Assembly (NCBI RefSeq): GCF_001718415.1
Contig: NZ_CP013377.1
Coordinates: forward strand, 2,232,001-2,296,000
Source of the DNA: Burkholderia pseudomultivorans
GTDB lineage: Bacteria; Pseudomonadota; Gammaproteobacteria; Burkholderiales; Burkholderiaceae
Reading direction: 5' to 3'
Length of the DNA stretch: 64,000 bases
Positions 17,650-26,164 of the stretch are shown here, piece by piece. The stretch's first letter is position 1, and each line of letters opens with the position of its first letter. The position numbers and the translations under genes are program-made. The notes beneath the pieces were generated by a model. That model was given only the letters and a program-made list of their open reading frames with translations. It did no database searches and was not told where the DNA came from.

Positions 17650-18450
17650 ATGCGCTCATCCGTCCGTCCGCTTCGCCGCACCCTGCTTCGACTGCTGCCG
17701 ATCGCCACGCTCGCTGCGGGAATCGCGTTCAGCGCCCCCGCATCCGCCGCCGACGAACTGGTCGTGTCGGCGGCCGCCAGCCTGACGAACGCGTTCAAGG
17801 CCGTCGGCGATGCGTACGAGAAGCAGCATCCGGGCACCAAAGTGCTGTTCAACTTCGGCGCGTCGGACGTGCTGATGCAGCAGATCGCGAAAGGCGCGCC
17901 GGCCGACGTGTTCGCGTCGGCCGACCAGAAGGCGATGGATCGTGCGGTCGACGAGAAGGTGATCGTGCCCGGCACGCGCCGCGATTTCGCCGCGAACTCG
18001 CTGGTGCTGATCGTGCCGGCGGACAGCCAAGCGAACGCGCCGACCTCGCTGCGTGACCTGACCGCGCCGGGCGTGAAGCGCATCGCGTACGGCGACCCGG
18101 CGTCGGTGCCGGTCGGCCGCTACACCGAAGGCGCGCTGCGCGCGGCCGGCGTCTGGGATGCCGTCAGCGCGAAGGGCGTGCTGGCCGCGAACGTGCGCCA
18201 GAGCCTCGACTACGTCGCGCGCGGCGAGGTCGACGCGGGCTTCGTGTTCGGCACCGACGCCGCGATCATGCCGGGCCGCGTGAAAGTCGCGCTGACGGTG
18301 CCGACGCAGACGGCGATCACTTATCCGATCGCGGTGGTCAAGGACAGCCGCCACGCCGCGCAGGCGCAGTCGTTCATCGACTTCGTCGCGTCGCCGCAGG
18401 GCCAGGCCGTGCTGTCGGCGTTCGGCTTCAAGCCGGCCGCGGGCAAGTGA
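17650..18450 (+). CDS. modA: Molybdate ABC transporter, periplasmic binding protein
   Basis: Captures molybdate (or tungstate) in the periplasm for ModBC (266 aa). A Sec signal peptide (LLPIATLAAGIAFSAPASAA) precedes the mature start ADELVVSAAASL, the typical ModA opening. The oxyanion-binding segments SAAASLTNAF and NFGASDVLMQQI are present, as is GYxA-type DYVARGEVDAGFV. It is the first gene of modABC, with modB starting 10 nt after its stop, and lies behind a ModE-type operator. Confidence 0.96.
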   Translation: MRSSVRPLRRTLLRLLPIATLAAGIAFSAPASAADELVVSAAASLTNAFKAVGDAYEKQHPGTKVLFNFGASDVLMQQIAKGAPADVFASADQKAMDRAVDEKVIVPGTRRDFAANSLVLIVPADSQANAPTSLRDLTAPGVKRIAYGDPASVPVGRYTEGALRAAGVWDAVSAKGVLAANVRQSLDYVARGEVDAGFVFGTDAAIMPGRVKVALTVPTQTAITYPIAVVKDSRHAAQAQSFIDFVASPQGQAVLSAFGFKPAAGK

Positions 18451-18460
18451 GCGCAGCGCG

Positions 18461-19138
18461 ATGCAGGACGCCTGGATACCGCTGCTGTTGTCGCTGAAGG
18501 TTGCCGGCTGGGCGACCGCGCTCGATATCGTGCTCGGCGTCGCGGCCGCGTTCGCGCTCGCGCGCTGGCGCTCGCCGGCGCGCGACGTCGTCGATTCGCT
18601 GCTGACGCTGCCGCTGGTGCTGCCGCCGACGGTGCTCGGCTATTACCTGCTCGTGCTGCTCGGCCGGCGCGGCGTGTTCGGCGCGTGGCTCGACCGGCTC
18701 GGCATCGAGCTCGTCTTCACGTGGCAGGGTGCGGTGGTCGCGTCGATGATCGTCGCGTTTCCGCTAATCCTGAAGTCGGCCCGCGCGGCGTTCGAAGGCG
18801 TCGATCCGCATCTCGAGCGCGCCGCGCGCACGCTCGGCCTCGGCGAAGCCGCGGTGTTCTTCCGCGTGACGCTGCCGCTCGCCGCGCGCGGCATCCTCGC
18901 GGGCGCGCTGCTCGCGTTCGCGCGCGCGCTCGGCGAATTCGGCGCGACGCTGATGATCGCCGGCAACCTGCCCGGCCGCACGCAGACGCTGTCGGTCGCG
19001 ATCTACGCGGCCGTGCAGGCCGGCGACGACAGCACGGCCAATTTCCTCGTGCTGGTCACGTCGATCACCTGCGTGCTCGTGCTGCTTTCGGCCGGCTGGC
19101 TCGTGCCGGCGCGCGCGCGGCGGAGTCAACCGACATGA
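18461..19138 (+). CDS. modB: Molybdate ABC transporter, permease
   Basis: 225-aa inner-membrane permease with five to six hydrophobic helices and the EAA loop EGVDPHLERAARTLGLGEAAV that contacts ModC. Starts with MQDAWIPLLLSLKVA, typical of ModB. It forms the membrane pore and sits between modA and modC. Confidence 0.95.
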   Translation: MQDAWIPLLLSLKVAGWATALDIVLGVAAAFALARWRSPARDVVDSLLTLPLVLPPTVLGYYLLVLLGRRGVFGAWLDRLGIELVFTWQGAVVASMIVAFPLILKSARAAFEGVDPHLERAARTLGLGEAAVFFRVTLPLAARGILAGALLAFARALGEFGATLMIAGNLPGRTQTLSVAIYAAVQAGDDSTANFLVLVTSITCVLVLLSAGWLVPARARRSQPT

Positions 19139-19238
19139 CGCGCCCGCTGCTTCCGTATCGCGCCGCGGCCCGGGTCGCAACGCCCGGTGTGGCGACGCCC
19201 GTTGCCGGCATGCGCGGACCGGCGCACAGGAGGCCCGC

Positions 19239-19940
19239 GTGAGCCTCGTCGTCGACGTCCGCAAGACCTACGCGACCGCCGAGCGCCGCTTCACGCTCGA
19301 CGTGTCGTTCACCGCGACGACGCAGCGCGTCGTGCTGTTCGGGCCGTCCGGCGCGGGCAAGAGCATGACGCTGCAGGCGATCGCCGGGCTGCTCGCACCG
19401 GACGAGGGGGCGATCATGCTGAACGGCGAGCCGCTGTTCGATGCGGCGCGCGGCATCGACGTGCCGACCCGCGCACGCCGCGTCGCGTATCTGTTCCAGG
19501 ACTACGCGCTGTTCCCGCACCTGAACGTGCGCCAGAACATCGCGTTCGGGCTCACGTCGGGCCTGCGCAATCCGCGCGCGAAGACGCTGCCGCCCGAAGT
19601 CGCGTACTGGCTGCGGGCGTTCGAACTCGAAGCGCTCGCCGGACAGTATCCGTCGCAATTGTCGGGCGGACAGAAGCAGCGCGTCGCGCTCGCGCGCGCG
19701 CTGGTCGCGCAGCCGCGCATGCTGCTGCTCGACGAACCGTTCGCGGCGCTCGACGGCGCGATGCGTCAGCGGATGCGCCACGAACTCGCCGAGCTGCAGG
19801 CGCGGCTCGACATTCCGATGGTGCTGATCTCGCACGATCCCGACGACGTCGCCGCATTCGGCGATCAGGTCGTGCAACTGAACGACGGGCGCGTGCAGGC
19901 GGCGACGCCGCACACCGAGTGGCCGACGCGCGTCGCGTGA
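19239..19940 (+). CDS. modC: Molybdate ABC transporter ATPase, short form
   Basis: Powers molybdate import. Walker A GPSGAGKS, Q-loop LFQDYALFP, signature LSGGQKQR, Walker B MLLLDEP and H-loop ISHDPDD are intact. At 233 aa it stops just after the ATPase domain, whereas typical ModC (about 350 aa) carries a C-terminal Mop/TOBE molybdate-sensing domain. GTG 19239 is chosen because AGGAGG lies 5 nt upstream. A 100-nt gap separates it from modB. Confidence 0.93.
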   Translation: MSLVVDVRKTYATAERRFTLDVSFTATTQRVVLFGPSGAGKSMTLQAIAGLLAPDEGAIMLNGEPLFDAARGIDVPTRARRVAYLFQDYALFPHLNVRQNIAFGLTSGLRNPRAKTLPPEVAYWLRAFELEALAGQYPSQLSGGQKQRVALARALVAQPRMLLLDEPFAALDGAMRQRMRHELAELQARLDIPMVLISHDPDDVAAFGDQVVQLNDGRVQAATPHTEWPTRVA

Positions 19941-20005
19941 TCGACCGGCAATGCCGCGGTCGTCGCGCTGCGCGGCCGGGAACCTGAGAGACGCCGCCTC
20001 GAGCG

Positions 20006-20049
20006 GCATCGACTGAAAACGAAGCCGGAGCCGGGTCGATGCGGTTTTG
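20006..20049. terminator. Hairpin between convergent modC and modE
   Basis: Arms GCATCGAC (20006-20013) and GTCGATGC (20035-20042) with a 21-nt intervening segment, followed by GGTTTTG on the plus strand and, on the minus strand, GTTTTC within the loop. Probable bidirectional terminator. Confidence 0.55.
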
Positions 20050-20109
20050 CCGCGTCAGCCCGCCATCCGGCCGTCAGCGGCACGCCCGCACGCCGGCTCG
20101 CAAATCGCG

Positions 20110-20946
20110 TCAGCCGGTCACCGCGAGAATCACGCTCGACGCCTTGAACAACGCAATCGCCCGCTGGCCCACGACGAGCGGCAGCACATCGACGCTGTCG
20201 TTCGTGACGACGGCCGCCAGCGTTCCGCCGCCGTCGAGCGCGAGCGTCACCTCGCTGTTCACGGCCCCTGCCTCGATCGATTCGACCGTCCCGCGCAGCC
20301 GGTTGCGCGCGGACACCTTCGGTTCCGGGCCGCCGTCGTCGATCGCCAGCACGATCCACGACGCCTTGACGAGCGCACACGCGGGCGCGCCGACCTGCAG
20401 GCCGAGCCCGTCGGCGCTCTCGTGCGTCAGCACCGCGACGATCGCCTGGCCGCCGGGCAAGCCCAGCGTCACCTCGTCGTTGACCGTGCCGCGCACGATC
20501 GCGTCGACCTTGCCGAACCACTGGTTGCGCGCGCTGGTCTTCATGCCGATCCGGCCGATCAGCGCCCAGTCGACGTCGAATCCGGCCACCGCCGCGCTCG
20601 CGGCCGCGATGAAGCGGCGATGCTCGCGCTCGATCGTGCGAAACGCGGCGATCAGCGACGTCGCGCGCGGCGTCAGCGTCGTGCCGCCGCCGCCCTTGCC
20701 GCCCGTGGAACGCACCACGAGCGGCTCGCCGGCAAGATTGTTCATCGTGTCGATCGCATCCCAAGCGGCCTTGTAGCTCAGGCCCACGGCCTTGGCCGCG
20801 CGCGTGATCGAACCGGTGTCGCCGATCGCCGCGAGCAGCGCGATGCGCGTCGCGCCGCCGAGCGTCTGCTCGCCCGCGCGCAGCCACAGCTCGCCGCCCA
20901 GTTCGAGCGGTTCGGCAGGAGAAGAGGAAGGCGGCGTATCGCTCAT
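20110..20946 (-). CDS. modE: Molybdate-responsive regulator ModE with two Mop domains
   Basis: 278-aa regulator. N-terminal winged helix (about 20-100) with TGSITRAAKAVGLSYKAAWD and the LTPRA wing. The C-terminal part has two Mop modules with the signature TSARNQW and VSARNRL, which bind molybdate. With molybdate bound, ModE represses modABC through sites such as the one at 17593. It is convergent to modABC, so it is likely transcribed independently. Full domain content suggests the molybdate sensing lost from the short ModC is carried here. Confidence 0.95.
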   Translation of the reverse strand: MSDTPPSSSPAEPLELGGELWLRAGEQTLGGATRIALLAAIGDTGSITRAAKAVGLSYKAAWDAIDTMNNLAGEPLVVRSTGGKGGGGTTLTPRATSLIAAFRTIEREHRRFIAAASAAVAGFDVDWALIGRIGMKTSARNQWFGKVDAIVRGTVNDEVTLGLPGGQAIVAVLTHESADGLGLQVGAPACALVKASWIVLAIDDGGPEPKVSARNRLRGTVESIEAGAVNSEVTLALDGGGTLAAVVTNDSVDVLPLVVGQRAIALFKASSVILAVTG

Positions 20947-21012
20947 CGGTCGGCTCGAAAGGAACGGGCGGCCATTATAGGCACGGCATCCGCGCGGCGC
21001 GCGCCGTGCTGC

Positions 21013-22794
21013 TCAGCGCGCCTTGCCGTCGAGCTTCGGCGGCCGCAGGCTGGCGAGCAGCGCCTCGGCGTCGCGCGCCGCGCGCTGCTCGAGCGCCGCG
21101 CCGTAGCCGCGCACGAAGCCGATCTGGTACGGCGGCGCCGCGAGCTGTTCGAGGTGATGCAGCGCGACGATCGCGTCGTTCGCCTCGCCCAGCACGCTCT
21201 GCACGCGCGCGAGCGTCTTGACCGTCTCGGTGCGCGTGCGGCGCGACGCGAGCGACGCGAAGAATTCGAGCGCGTAGCGCAGCCGCTTCGCATCGATCCG
21301 CACCTGATGCCGCGCGGCCGTATCGAGCGACGTGAGCGACGGCGAGGCGTACAGGTGGCCGAACAGCCGCCGCACGCGCTTCGCGGCATGACGGCGCAGC
21401 GACGGCGCATCGTCGTTCGCGGCGGGCGGCAGCGCGAGCGTGCTCAGCCATTCGAGCCAGCCGAGCGTCAGCCGCGCATAGCGCGCCGAATGCAGCGCCT
21501 GCCGCAGCTCGACGCGCGTGGCCGCGCTCTGCGCGCGTGCGGCGTCGAGCGTGCCGGCCCAGTCGGCGCCGCCGCCGTCGGCCGCGATCAGCGCGGGCAG
21601 GATTTCGGTCGAGAACACGTCCCAGTCGCGCACCGTGCCGAGCAGCGCGGCCAGCCAGCGCAGGTCGGTGCCGAACGTGTCCTGCCACTGCCGGTCGGCG
21701 AAGCGCGGGAAAAAGCGCATCAGCGTGCGCAGGCGGCGCAGCGCGACGCGCATCTGATGCACGAATTCGGGATCGTCGCGATCGAGCACGCCGCCCTCGT
21801 TGCCGAGCCACTGCGCGGCGATGTCGCCGGACAGCGCGAACAGCGCGGCGCGCTGCGAGCGGATGCCGGCCAGGTCGACGAGTTGCGCCTTGACCGGCGC
21901 GGCCGTCGCGAACTCGCCCGCGCACGCGCGGTCGATCGCGCTGGTCAATTGCACGAACGCGGGCCACGCGCCGCTCAGTTCGCGCGCGGCGGCGAACAGC
22001 GCGCGCAGCGCGGCGCTGCGCGCTTCGACGGTCTCCCAGTCGGGCGCCGCGAGACGCAGCTCGACGTAGCGGCGCGGCGGCGCATCGCCGTCGTGCAGCG
22101 CGATGTCGTCGAGCGTCATCTCGACCACCACGCCGCTGTCGTCGGCCCAGCGCCCGCGCCGCCGCTCGCTGACGAGCCAGCGGCCCGCCGGCGCGGCAGC
22201 CGGCTGCGGCGCAACGGGTGCGTCGGTGGCTGCCGACGCGGCGGCAGCTTCGGGCCGGCCGCGCGATCCGCCGCCGGGCTGCGCGCCGTCGCCGCTCCCG
22301 GCTCCGGCCCCGGCCGACGCATCGACCGCGGCCTTCGCGGCCGACCTGGCCGCCGACTTCGTTTCAGATTTCGCGACGGGCTTCGCGTCGCCGCCGGCCG
22401 CGGGCGGCGAATCCGTCCCGTCGACCGCCGCCGCCCCGTGCCCGGCGCCGAGCGCCGACACGACGATTCCCGCATGCGCCGCATCGAACAGTTCGCGCTG
22501 CGTGACGCCCGGCGCGAACGCCTGCGTGCGCGACGCGACGACGCGCCGTTCGTGCGCATGCGACTCGATCCACGTCCACCAGCTCGCGCCGGGACTCGGC
22601 TCGGCCTCGACGACCTGACACGGCTCGATCGTGACGCGCTCGTGCCCGCGGCGCATTCGCACCTGCGGACAGATCCGCCATGCCCGCACCAGCTCGGCGC
22701 CGAAGTCGCGCGGCGCGGCGCGCGTACGATTCGAGGCCTTGACCGGCCATCCGTCCTGCGACAGGCACAACACGACTTCCAGCACACGCGACAT
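21013..22794 (-). CDS. CYTH/CHAD domain protein with a large disordered insert
   Basis: 593-aa protein of the CYTH-CHAD class linked to polyphosphate. The C-terminal CHAD domain (about 305-590) has the basic His-containing helices FVHQMRVALRRLRTLMRFF and RHQVRIDAKRLRYALEFF that grip polyphosphate. Residues 1-115 and 215-270 look like the two halves of a CYTH-like barrel (LEVVLCL; VVVEMTLDDIAL; YVELRLA). They are split by about 85 residues of Ala/Gly/Pro/Ser-rich sequence (about 128-205). The CYTH ExExK catalytic motif is not intact. ATG 22794 has AGGAG 6 nt upstream. Probably a polyphosphate-binding rather than catalytic protein. Confidence 0.8.
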   Translation of the reverse strand: MSRVLEVVLCLSQDGWPVKASNRTRAAPRDFGAELVRAWRICPQVRMRRGHERVTIEPCQVVEAEPSPGASWWTWIESHAHERRVVASRTQAFAPGVTQRELFDAAHAGIVVSALGAGHGAAAVDGTDSPPAAGGDAKPVAKSETKSAARSAAKAAVDASAGAGAGSGDGAQPGGGSRGRPEAAAASAATDAPVAPQPAAAPAGRWLVSERRRGRWADDSGVVVEMTLDDIALHDGDAPPRRYVELRLAAPDWETVEARSAALRALFAAARELSGAWPAFVQLTSAIDRACAGEFATAAPVKAQLVDLAGIRSQRAALFALSGDIAAQWLGNEGGVLDRDDPEFVHQMRVALRRLRTLMRFFPRFADRQWQDTFGTDLRWLAALLGTVRDWDVFSTEILPALIAADGGGADWAGTLDAARAQSAATRVELRQALHSARYARLTLGWLEWLSTLALPPAANDDAPSLRRHAAKRVRRLFGHLYASPSLTSLDTAARHQVRIDAKRLRYALEFFASLASRRTRTETVKTLARVQSVLGEANDAIVALHHLEQLAAPPYQIGFVRGYGAALEQRAARDAEALLASLRPPKLDGKAR

Positions 22795-22917
22795 GAAGGC
22801 TCCTGCATGAAGGATCGCCGGCGCATCCTCCGCACCGGCGTCGCCCGTGAAGCAGCGTTCATGGTACACGGCCCGAAAGCGTGCGGGTAGCGATCTGGCC
22901 CCGCACGCTGTGCTGCA

Positions 22918-23301
22918 TCAAACCACGTATTGCGCGATGCCGTTGCCGAACGACCAGTCCTCCTTCAGCACCTCGACCAGACTGATGAATACGTCCTGCG
23001 GCCGCACGCCCGGCTGCTTCGCGAGATGTTCCGTAATCGTCCGGTACAGCGCCTGCTTCTGTTCGAGCGTGCGCGTGTTGTTCGCGGTGATCTGGATCAT
23101 CACCAGATCGTCGCTGCGCTCGATATCGAGGTAGTGGCGGCCGAACACGAAGTTCTCGGCCGCATGCTCGGTGACGATCATGAAGATGTCGTCCTCCGGC
23201 ACGTTGAACGTGTGCATCAGCGCGCGATGCACGCCATCGACGAGGGCCGCGCGATAGGCGGCGGGCTTGCCTTCGCGCAGGGCGATACGGGTGAATGGCA
23301 T
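22918..23301 (-). CDS. Tautomerase superfamily protein
   Basis: 127-aa protein beginning MPFTRIAL; removal of Met exposes Pro1, the catalytic base of the 4-oxalocrotonate tautomerase superfamily. The length (two fused beta-alpha-beta units) fits the longer members such as the MSAD/cis-CaaD or MIF-like groups. Segments FVFGRHYLDIERSDDLVMIQI and PGVRPQDVFISLVEV match the second unit. AGGAG is 7 nt upstream of ATG 23301. It diverges from a LysR gene, its likely regulator. Substrate unknown. Confidence 0.85.
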   Translation of the reverse strand: MPFTRIALREGKPAAYRAALVDGVHRALMHTFNVPEDDIFMIVTEHAAENFVFGRHYLDIERSDDLVMIQITANNTRTLEQKQALYRTITEHLAKQPGVRPQDVFISLVEVLKEDWSFGNGIAQYVV

Positions 23302-23370
23302 GGTCTTGCTCCTGTCGGTGAAGTCGGAATCGAAAAATCGGACTGCCACGTCAGGTTAGGCGCGCCGAAC

Positions 23371-23376
23371 TATAAT
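23371..23376 (+). promoter_or_regulatory. Consensus -10 box for the LysR gene
   Basis: TATAAT 41 bp before the chosen ATG at 23417. It overlaps the upstream in-frame ATG at 23375, which argues against that start. Confidence 0.6.
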
Positions 23377-23402
23377 GAACAGTCATCATCGGATATTTCA
23401 TC

Positions 23403-23419
23403 CATTTCAATTTGAAATG
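23403..23419. promoter_or_regulatory. 17-bp perfect palindrome covering the LysR start codon
   Basis: CATTTCAA-T-TTGAAATG; the last three bases are the start codon. Between the -10 box and the coding region, it is a candidate site for autoregulation or a block to translation. Confidence 0.55.
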
Positions 23420-24274
23420 AAAGTTCTCGACCTCGATGCGGTGCGGGCCTTCGTGCTGGTCGCCGATCTCGCCAGCTTCACGCGCGCCGCCGACGCGCTC
23501 GGCACCACGCAATCGGCGGTGAGCCTGAAGCTGAAACGGCTCGAAGCCCATCTCGGCAAGCCGCTGCTCGCGCGCACGCCGCGCGTCGTCAAGCTGGCGG
23601 CCGACGGCGAAAACTTCCTGCCGGCCGCTCGCGCGCTGCTCGATGCGCACGATCGCGCGCTCGGCGCGATCGCGGCCGGCACGCACCGGCTGTCGCTCGG
23701 CGTCAGCGAGCATGTCGCGGTGCCGGACCTGCCGGCCGTGCTGACGAGCCTGCATCGGCGGGATCCGGGGTTGTCGCTCGAAATGCACCTCGGGACGTCG
23801 ACGAACCTGCTCGCGCAGTACGACGAGCGCCGGCTCGACGCGGCGATCGTGCGGCACGAACCGGGCGAGGATCCGCCGCGCGAAGACGGCACGCTGCTGT
23901 TTACCGAACCGCTCGCGTGGCTCGCCGCGCCCGACTGGACGCCGCGCGCGGGCGAGCCGCTGCCGCTCGCGGTGCTGGCCGGCCCGTGCGGCGTGCGCGC
24001 CGCCGCGTTGCGCGCGCTTGACCACGCCGGGCGGCCGTGGCGCGAACATTTCATCGGCGGCGGCGTCGCGGCAGTCGCGGCGGCCGCCGCCGCAGGCCTC
24101 GCCGTGTGCCCGCTGGCCCGGCGCGTCGCGCCGCGCACGCTGGTCGACGTCGGCGCGAAGTTCGGCCTGCCGCCGTTGCCGCGCTCGCAGGTCGTGCTCT
24201 ATTCGCGCGTACGCGACGCGCGCGCGGCCGCCGCGCTGCGAAGGTTTGCCGACAGCCTTGCAATCTCGGCGTAA
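23417..24274 (+). CDS. LysR-family transcriptional regulator
   Basis: 285-aa regulator: N-terminal HTH (about 1-60; ASFTRAADALGTTQSAVSLKLKRLE) and a C-terminal periplasmic-binding-like effector domain. It diverges from the tautomerase gene and shares a 115-bp control region, so it probably regulates that gene and itself. The start is set by the TATAAT box upstream. The effector is unknown. Confidence 0.9.
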   Translation: MKVLDLDAVRAFVLVADLASFTRAADALGTTQSAVSLKLKRLEAHLGKPLLARTPRVVKLAADGENFLPAARALLDAHDRALGAIAAGTHRLSLGVSEHVAVPDLPAVLTSLHRRDPGLSLEMHLGTSTNLLAQYDERRLDAAIVRHEPGEDPPREDGTLLFTEPLAWLAAPDWTPRAGEPLPLAVLAGPCGVRAAALRALDHAGRPWREHFIGGGVAAVAAAAAAGLAVCPLARRVAPRTLVDVGAKFGLPPLPRSQVVLYSRVRDARAAAALRRFADSLAISA

Positions 24275-24315
24275 ACTAGCGGATTACGCCGCGTCCAATC
24301 TCCTGACAAATCTTG

Positions 24316-25239
24316 ATGAAGCCCGAAGCCCGCCAGCACCTCCGCGCCAACCTGCTGATGCTCGCCGCCGCCGCGATCTGGGGCTCGGCCTTCGTCGCGC
24401 AGCGACTGAGCCTCGACGTGATCGGGCCGTTCCTGTTTACGGGACTGCGCTTCCTGCTCGGCGCGCTCGTGCTGATCCCGCTGCTGAACTACAACGCGGC
24501 GGCGCGCGCGCAGCTCGCGGCAATCCGCCGCGACCCGGCGCTGCTGCTGCCGGGCCTCGCGCTCGGCGGGCTGCTCGCGGTGTCGATCTCACTGCAGCAG
24601 ATCGGCCTGCAGTACACGCGGATCGCGAACGCGGGCTTCATCAGCTCGCTGTATGTCGTGATCGTGCCGCTGATGGGCATGTTCGCGCGCCACCGGATCG
24701 GCGCCGGCACGTGGTTCGGCGCGCTGCTCGCGGCGACCGGCCTGTATTTCCTCAGCATCGACGAACATTTCTCGGTGCTCTACGGCGACTGGTTCCAGCT
24801 CGCGGGCGCGATCATCATCGCCGGGCACGTGATGGCGGTCGGCCATCTCGCCAAACGCCACGATCCGCTCGTGCTCGCGTTCATGCAGTTCGTCGTATGC
24901 GGCGCGGCGTGCCTCGCGATCGGGCTCGCGGTCGAGCCGATCAGCGTCGCGATGCTGCGCGGCGCGCTGCCGACGCTGCTGTACGGCGGGCTGCTGTCGG
25001 TCGGCGTCGCCTATACGCTGCAGGTCGTCGCGCAGCGCCACGCGGCGCCCGCGCATGCGGCCGTGATCTTCAGCATGGAAGGCGTGTTCGCCGCGATCGC
25101 GGGCTGGGCCGCGCTCGGCGAAACGCTGACGACGCGCTCGCTGGTCGGCTGCGCGCTGATGCTGGCCGGCCTGCTCGCGTGCCAGCTTCTGCCGAACGGC
25201 GAGGCCCGGAAAAAGGACGAGGACGCGCTGCCGGCATGA
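24316..25239 (+). CDS. DMT/EamA-family transporter
   Basis: 307-aa inner-membrane protein with ten predicted helices in two EamA repeats (AAAAIWGSAFVAQRL near the start; MEGVFAAIAGWAALGE in the second half, the conserved family segment). Family members export metabolites or amino-acid-like compounds by proton exchange. ATG 24316 preferred over the overlapping TTG 24313. Substrate cannot be assigned; neighbours give no clue. Confidence 0.88.
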   Translation: MKPEARQHLRANLLMLAAAAIWGSAFVAQRLSLDVIGPFLFTGLRFLLGALVLIPLLNYNAAARAQLAAIRRDPALLLPGLALGGLLAVSISLQQIGLQYTRIANAGFISSLYVVIVPLMGMFARHRIGAGTWFGALLAATGLYFLSIDEHFSVLYGDWFQLAGAIIIAGHVMAVGHLAKRHDPLVLAFMQFVVCGAACLAIGLAVEPISVAMLRGALPTLLYGGLLSVGVAYTLQVVAQRHAAPAHAAVIFSMEGVFAAIAGWAALGETLTTRSLVGCALMLAGLLACQLLPNGEARKKDEDALPA

Positions 25240-25306
25240 GGCGCGCTGTCCCTATAATGGCGGTTCGCGGGTTTTCCCCGCCAACCGCTTCCGACAGGCC
25301 TGCTCC

Positions 25307-26086
25307 GTGACGTCCACTTCAGTCGATCCCGCCGCCGACCTGCTGCGCGAACGCGCAGCGCATTACGCCGCGCAAACGGCGCTGTTCCTGCGCGACCAGG
25401 CGCTGTCCACCGCGTCGCACGACCTGCGCAGCCCGCTCAACGCGATGCACAGCTGGGCATACGTGCTCGAGCGCCAGCTCGCGAACGCCGATCCGAACCT
25501 GCAGCGTGCGCTGGCCGGCATTCGCACCGGCATCGATCAGCAGGTGAAACTGATCGACGACGTGCTCGACGCGCCGCGCGCGCAGACGCGCACGCTGACG
25601 CTCGCGCCGCAGCCGTTCGCGCTGCGCCCGCTCGTCGACGATACGCTCGCGCTCGTTCGCTTCGCGCTCGCCGACGCGCGACAGGTCGCGCTCGACGCGA
25701 CGCTGCCCGATGATGCCCTGCCGCTGTTCGCCGACCGCGAACGCGTCGCGCAGGCGCTGTGGACGATGCTCGCGACGGCCGTCGAGGCCAGCGCCGCCGG
25801 CAGCCGCGTGACGCTCGCCTGCACGCGCGAAGGCGCGCAGTGCACCGCGCGCGTCGGCTGCGACGTGAGCGCCGGCGCGCTTGTCGATCCGGCGCTGCCG
25901 CATGTGCTCGAACCGTTCGCGCGCCACGAGATGCTGCGCGAACGCGACGCGAAACGCGTCGCGTGGGCGCTGGCGCTCTGCCAGCGCGTCGCACTGGCGC
26001 ACGGCGGCACGTTCACGCACGCGCCGTTCGCCGACGGCGCGGCGGTCGCGCTCACGTTGTCGCTCCGATGCGAGGCGCCGGTGTAA
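25307..26086 (+). CDS. Histidine-kinase-like protein with degraded ATP site
   Basis: 259-aa soluble protein without membrane or sensor domain. The dimerisation/phosphoacceptor box is well kept: ASHDLRSPLNAM with His38. The following ATPase domain lacks the hallmarks: in QALWTMLATAV the two N-box Asn positions are Thr153 and Thr157; no DxGxG motif is found; and the G2 loop reads RVAWALALCQ rather than GLGLAL. It may be an inactive kinase acting as scaffold or phosphotransfer protein, or a strongly diverged one. GTG 25307 is the only early start. No response regulator is adjacent. Confidence 0.72.
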   Translation: MTSTSVDPAADLLRERAAHYAAQTALFLRDQALSTASHDLRSPLNAMHSWAYVLERQLANADPNLQRALAGIRTGIDQQVKLIDDVLDAPRAQTRTLTLAPQPFALRPLVDDTLALVRFALADARQVALDATLPDDALPLFADRERVAQALWTMLATAVEASAAGSRVTLACTREGAQCTARVGCDVSAGALVDPALPHVLEPFARHEMLRERDAKRVAWALALCQRVALAHGGTFTHAPFADGAAVALTLSLRCEAPV

Positions 26087-26130
26087 GCAGGCGGGTCGAC
26101 CCAGCACATTACACCTGCCTTTCAGGCTCT

Positions 26131-26136
26131 ATACTG
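26131..26136 (+). promoter_or_regulatory. -10 box for the CNNM-family gene
   Basis: TATACT about 29 bp before the TTG start, giving a short leader that carries GGAG. Confidence 0.45.
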
Positions 26137-26164
26137 ATGGGCCTGTCATAACCGGAGCGATTCC

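Noticed and set aside
23375..23416. Longer LysR start at ATG 23375
   Set aside because: The ATG overlaps a consensus TATAAT box; the start at 23417 matches the usual LysR N-terminus.
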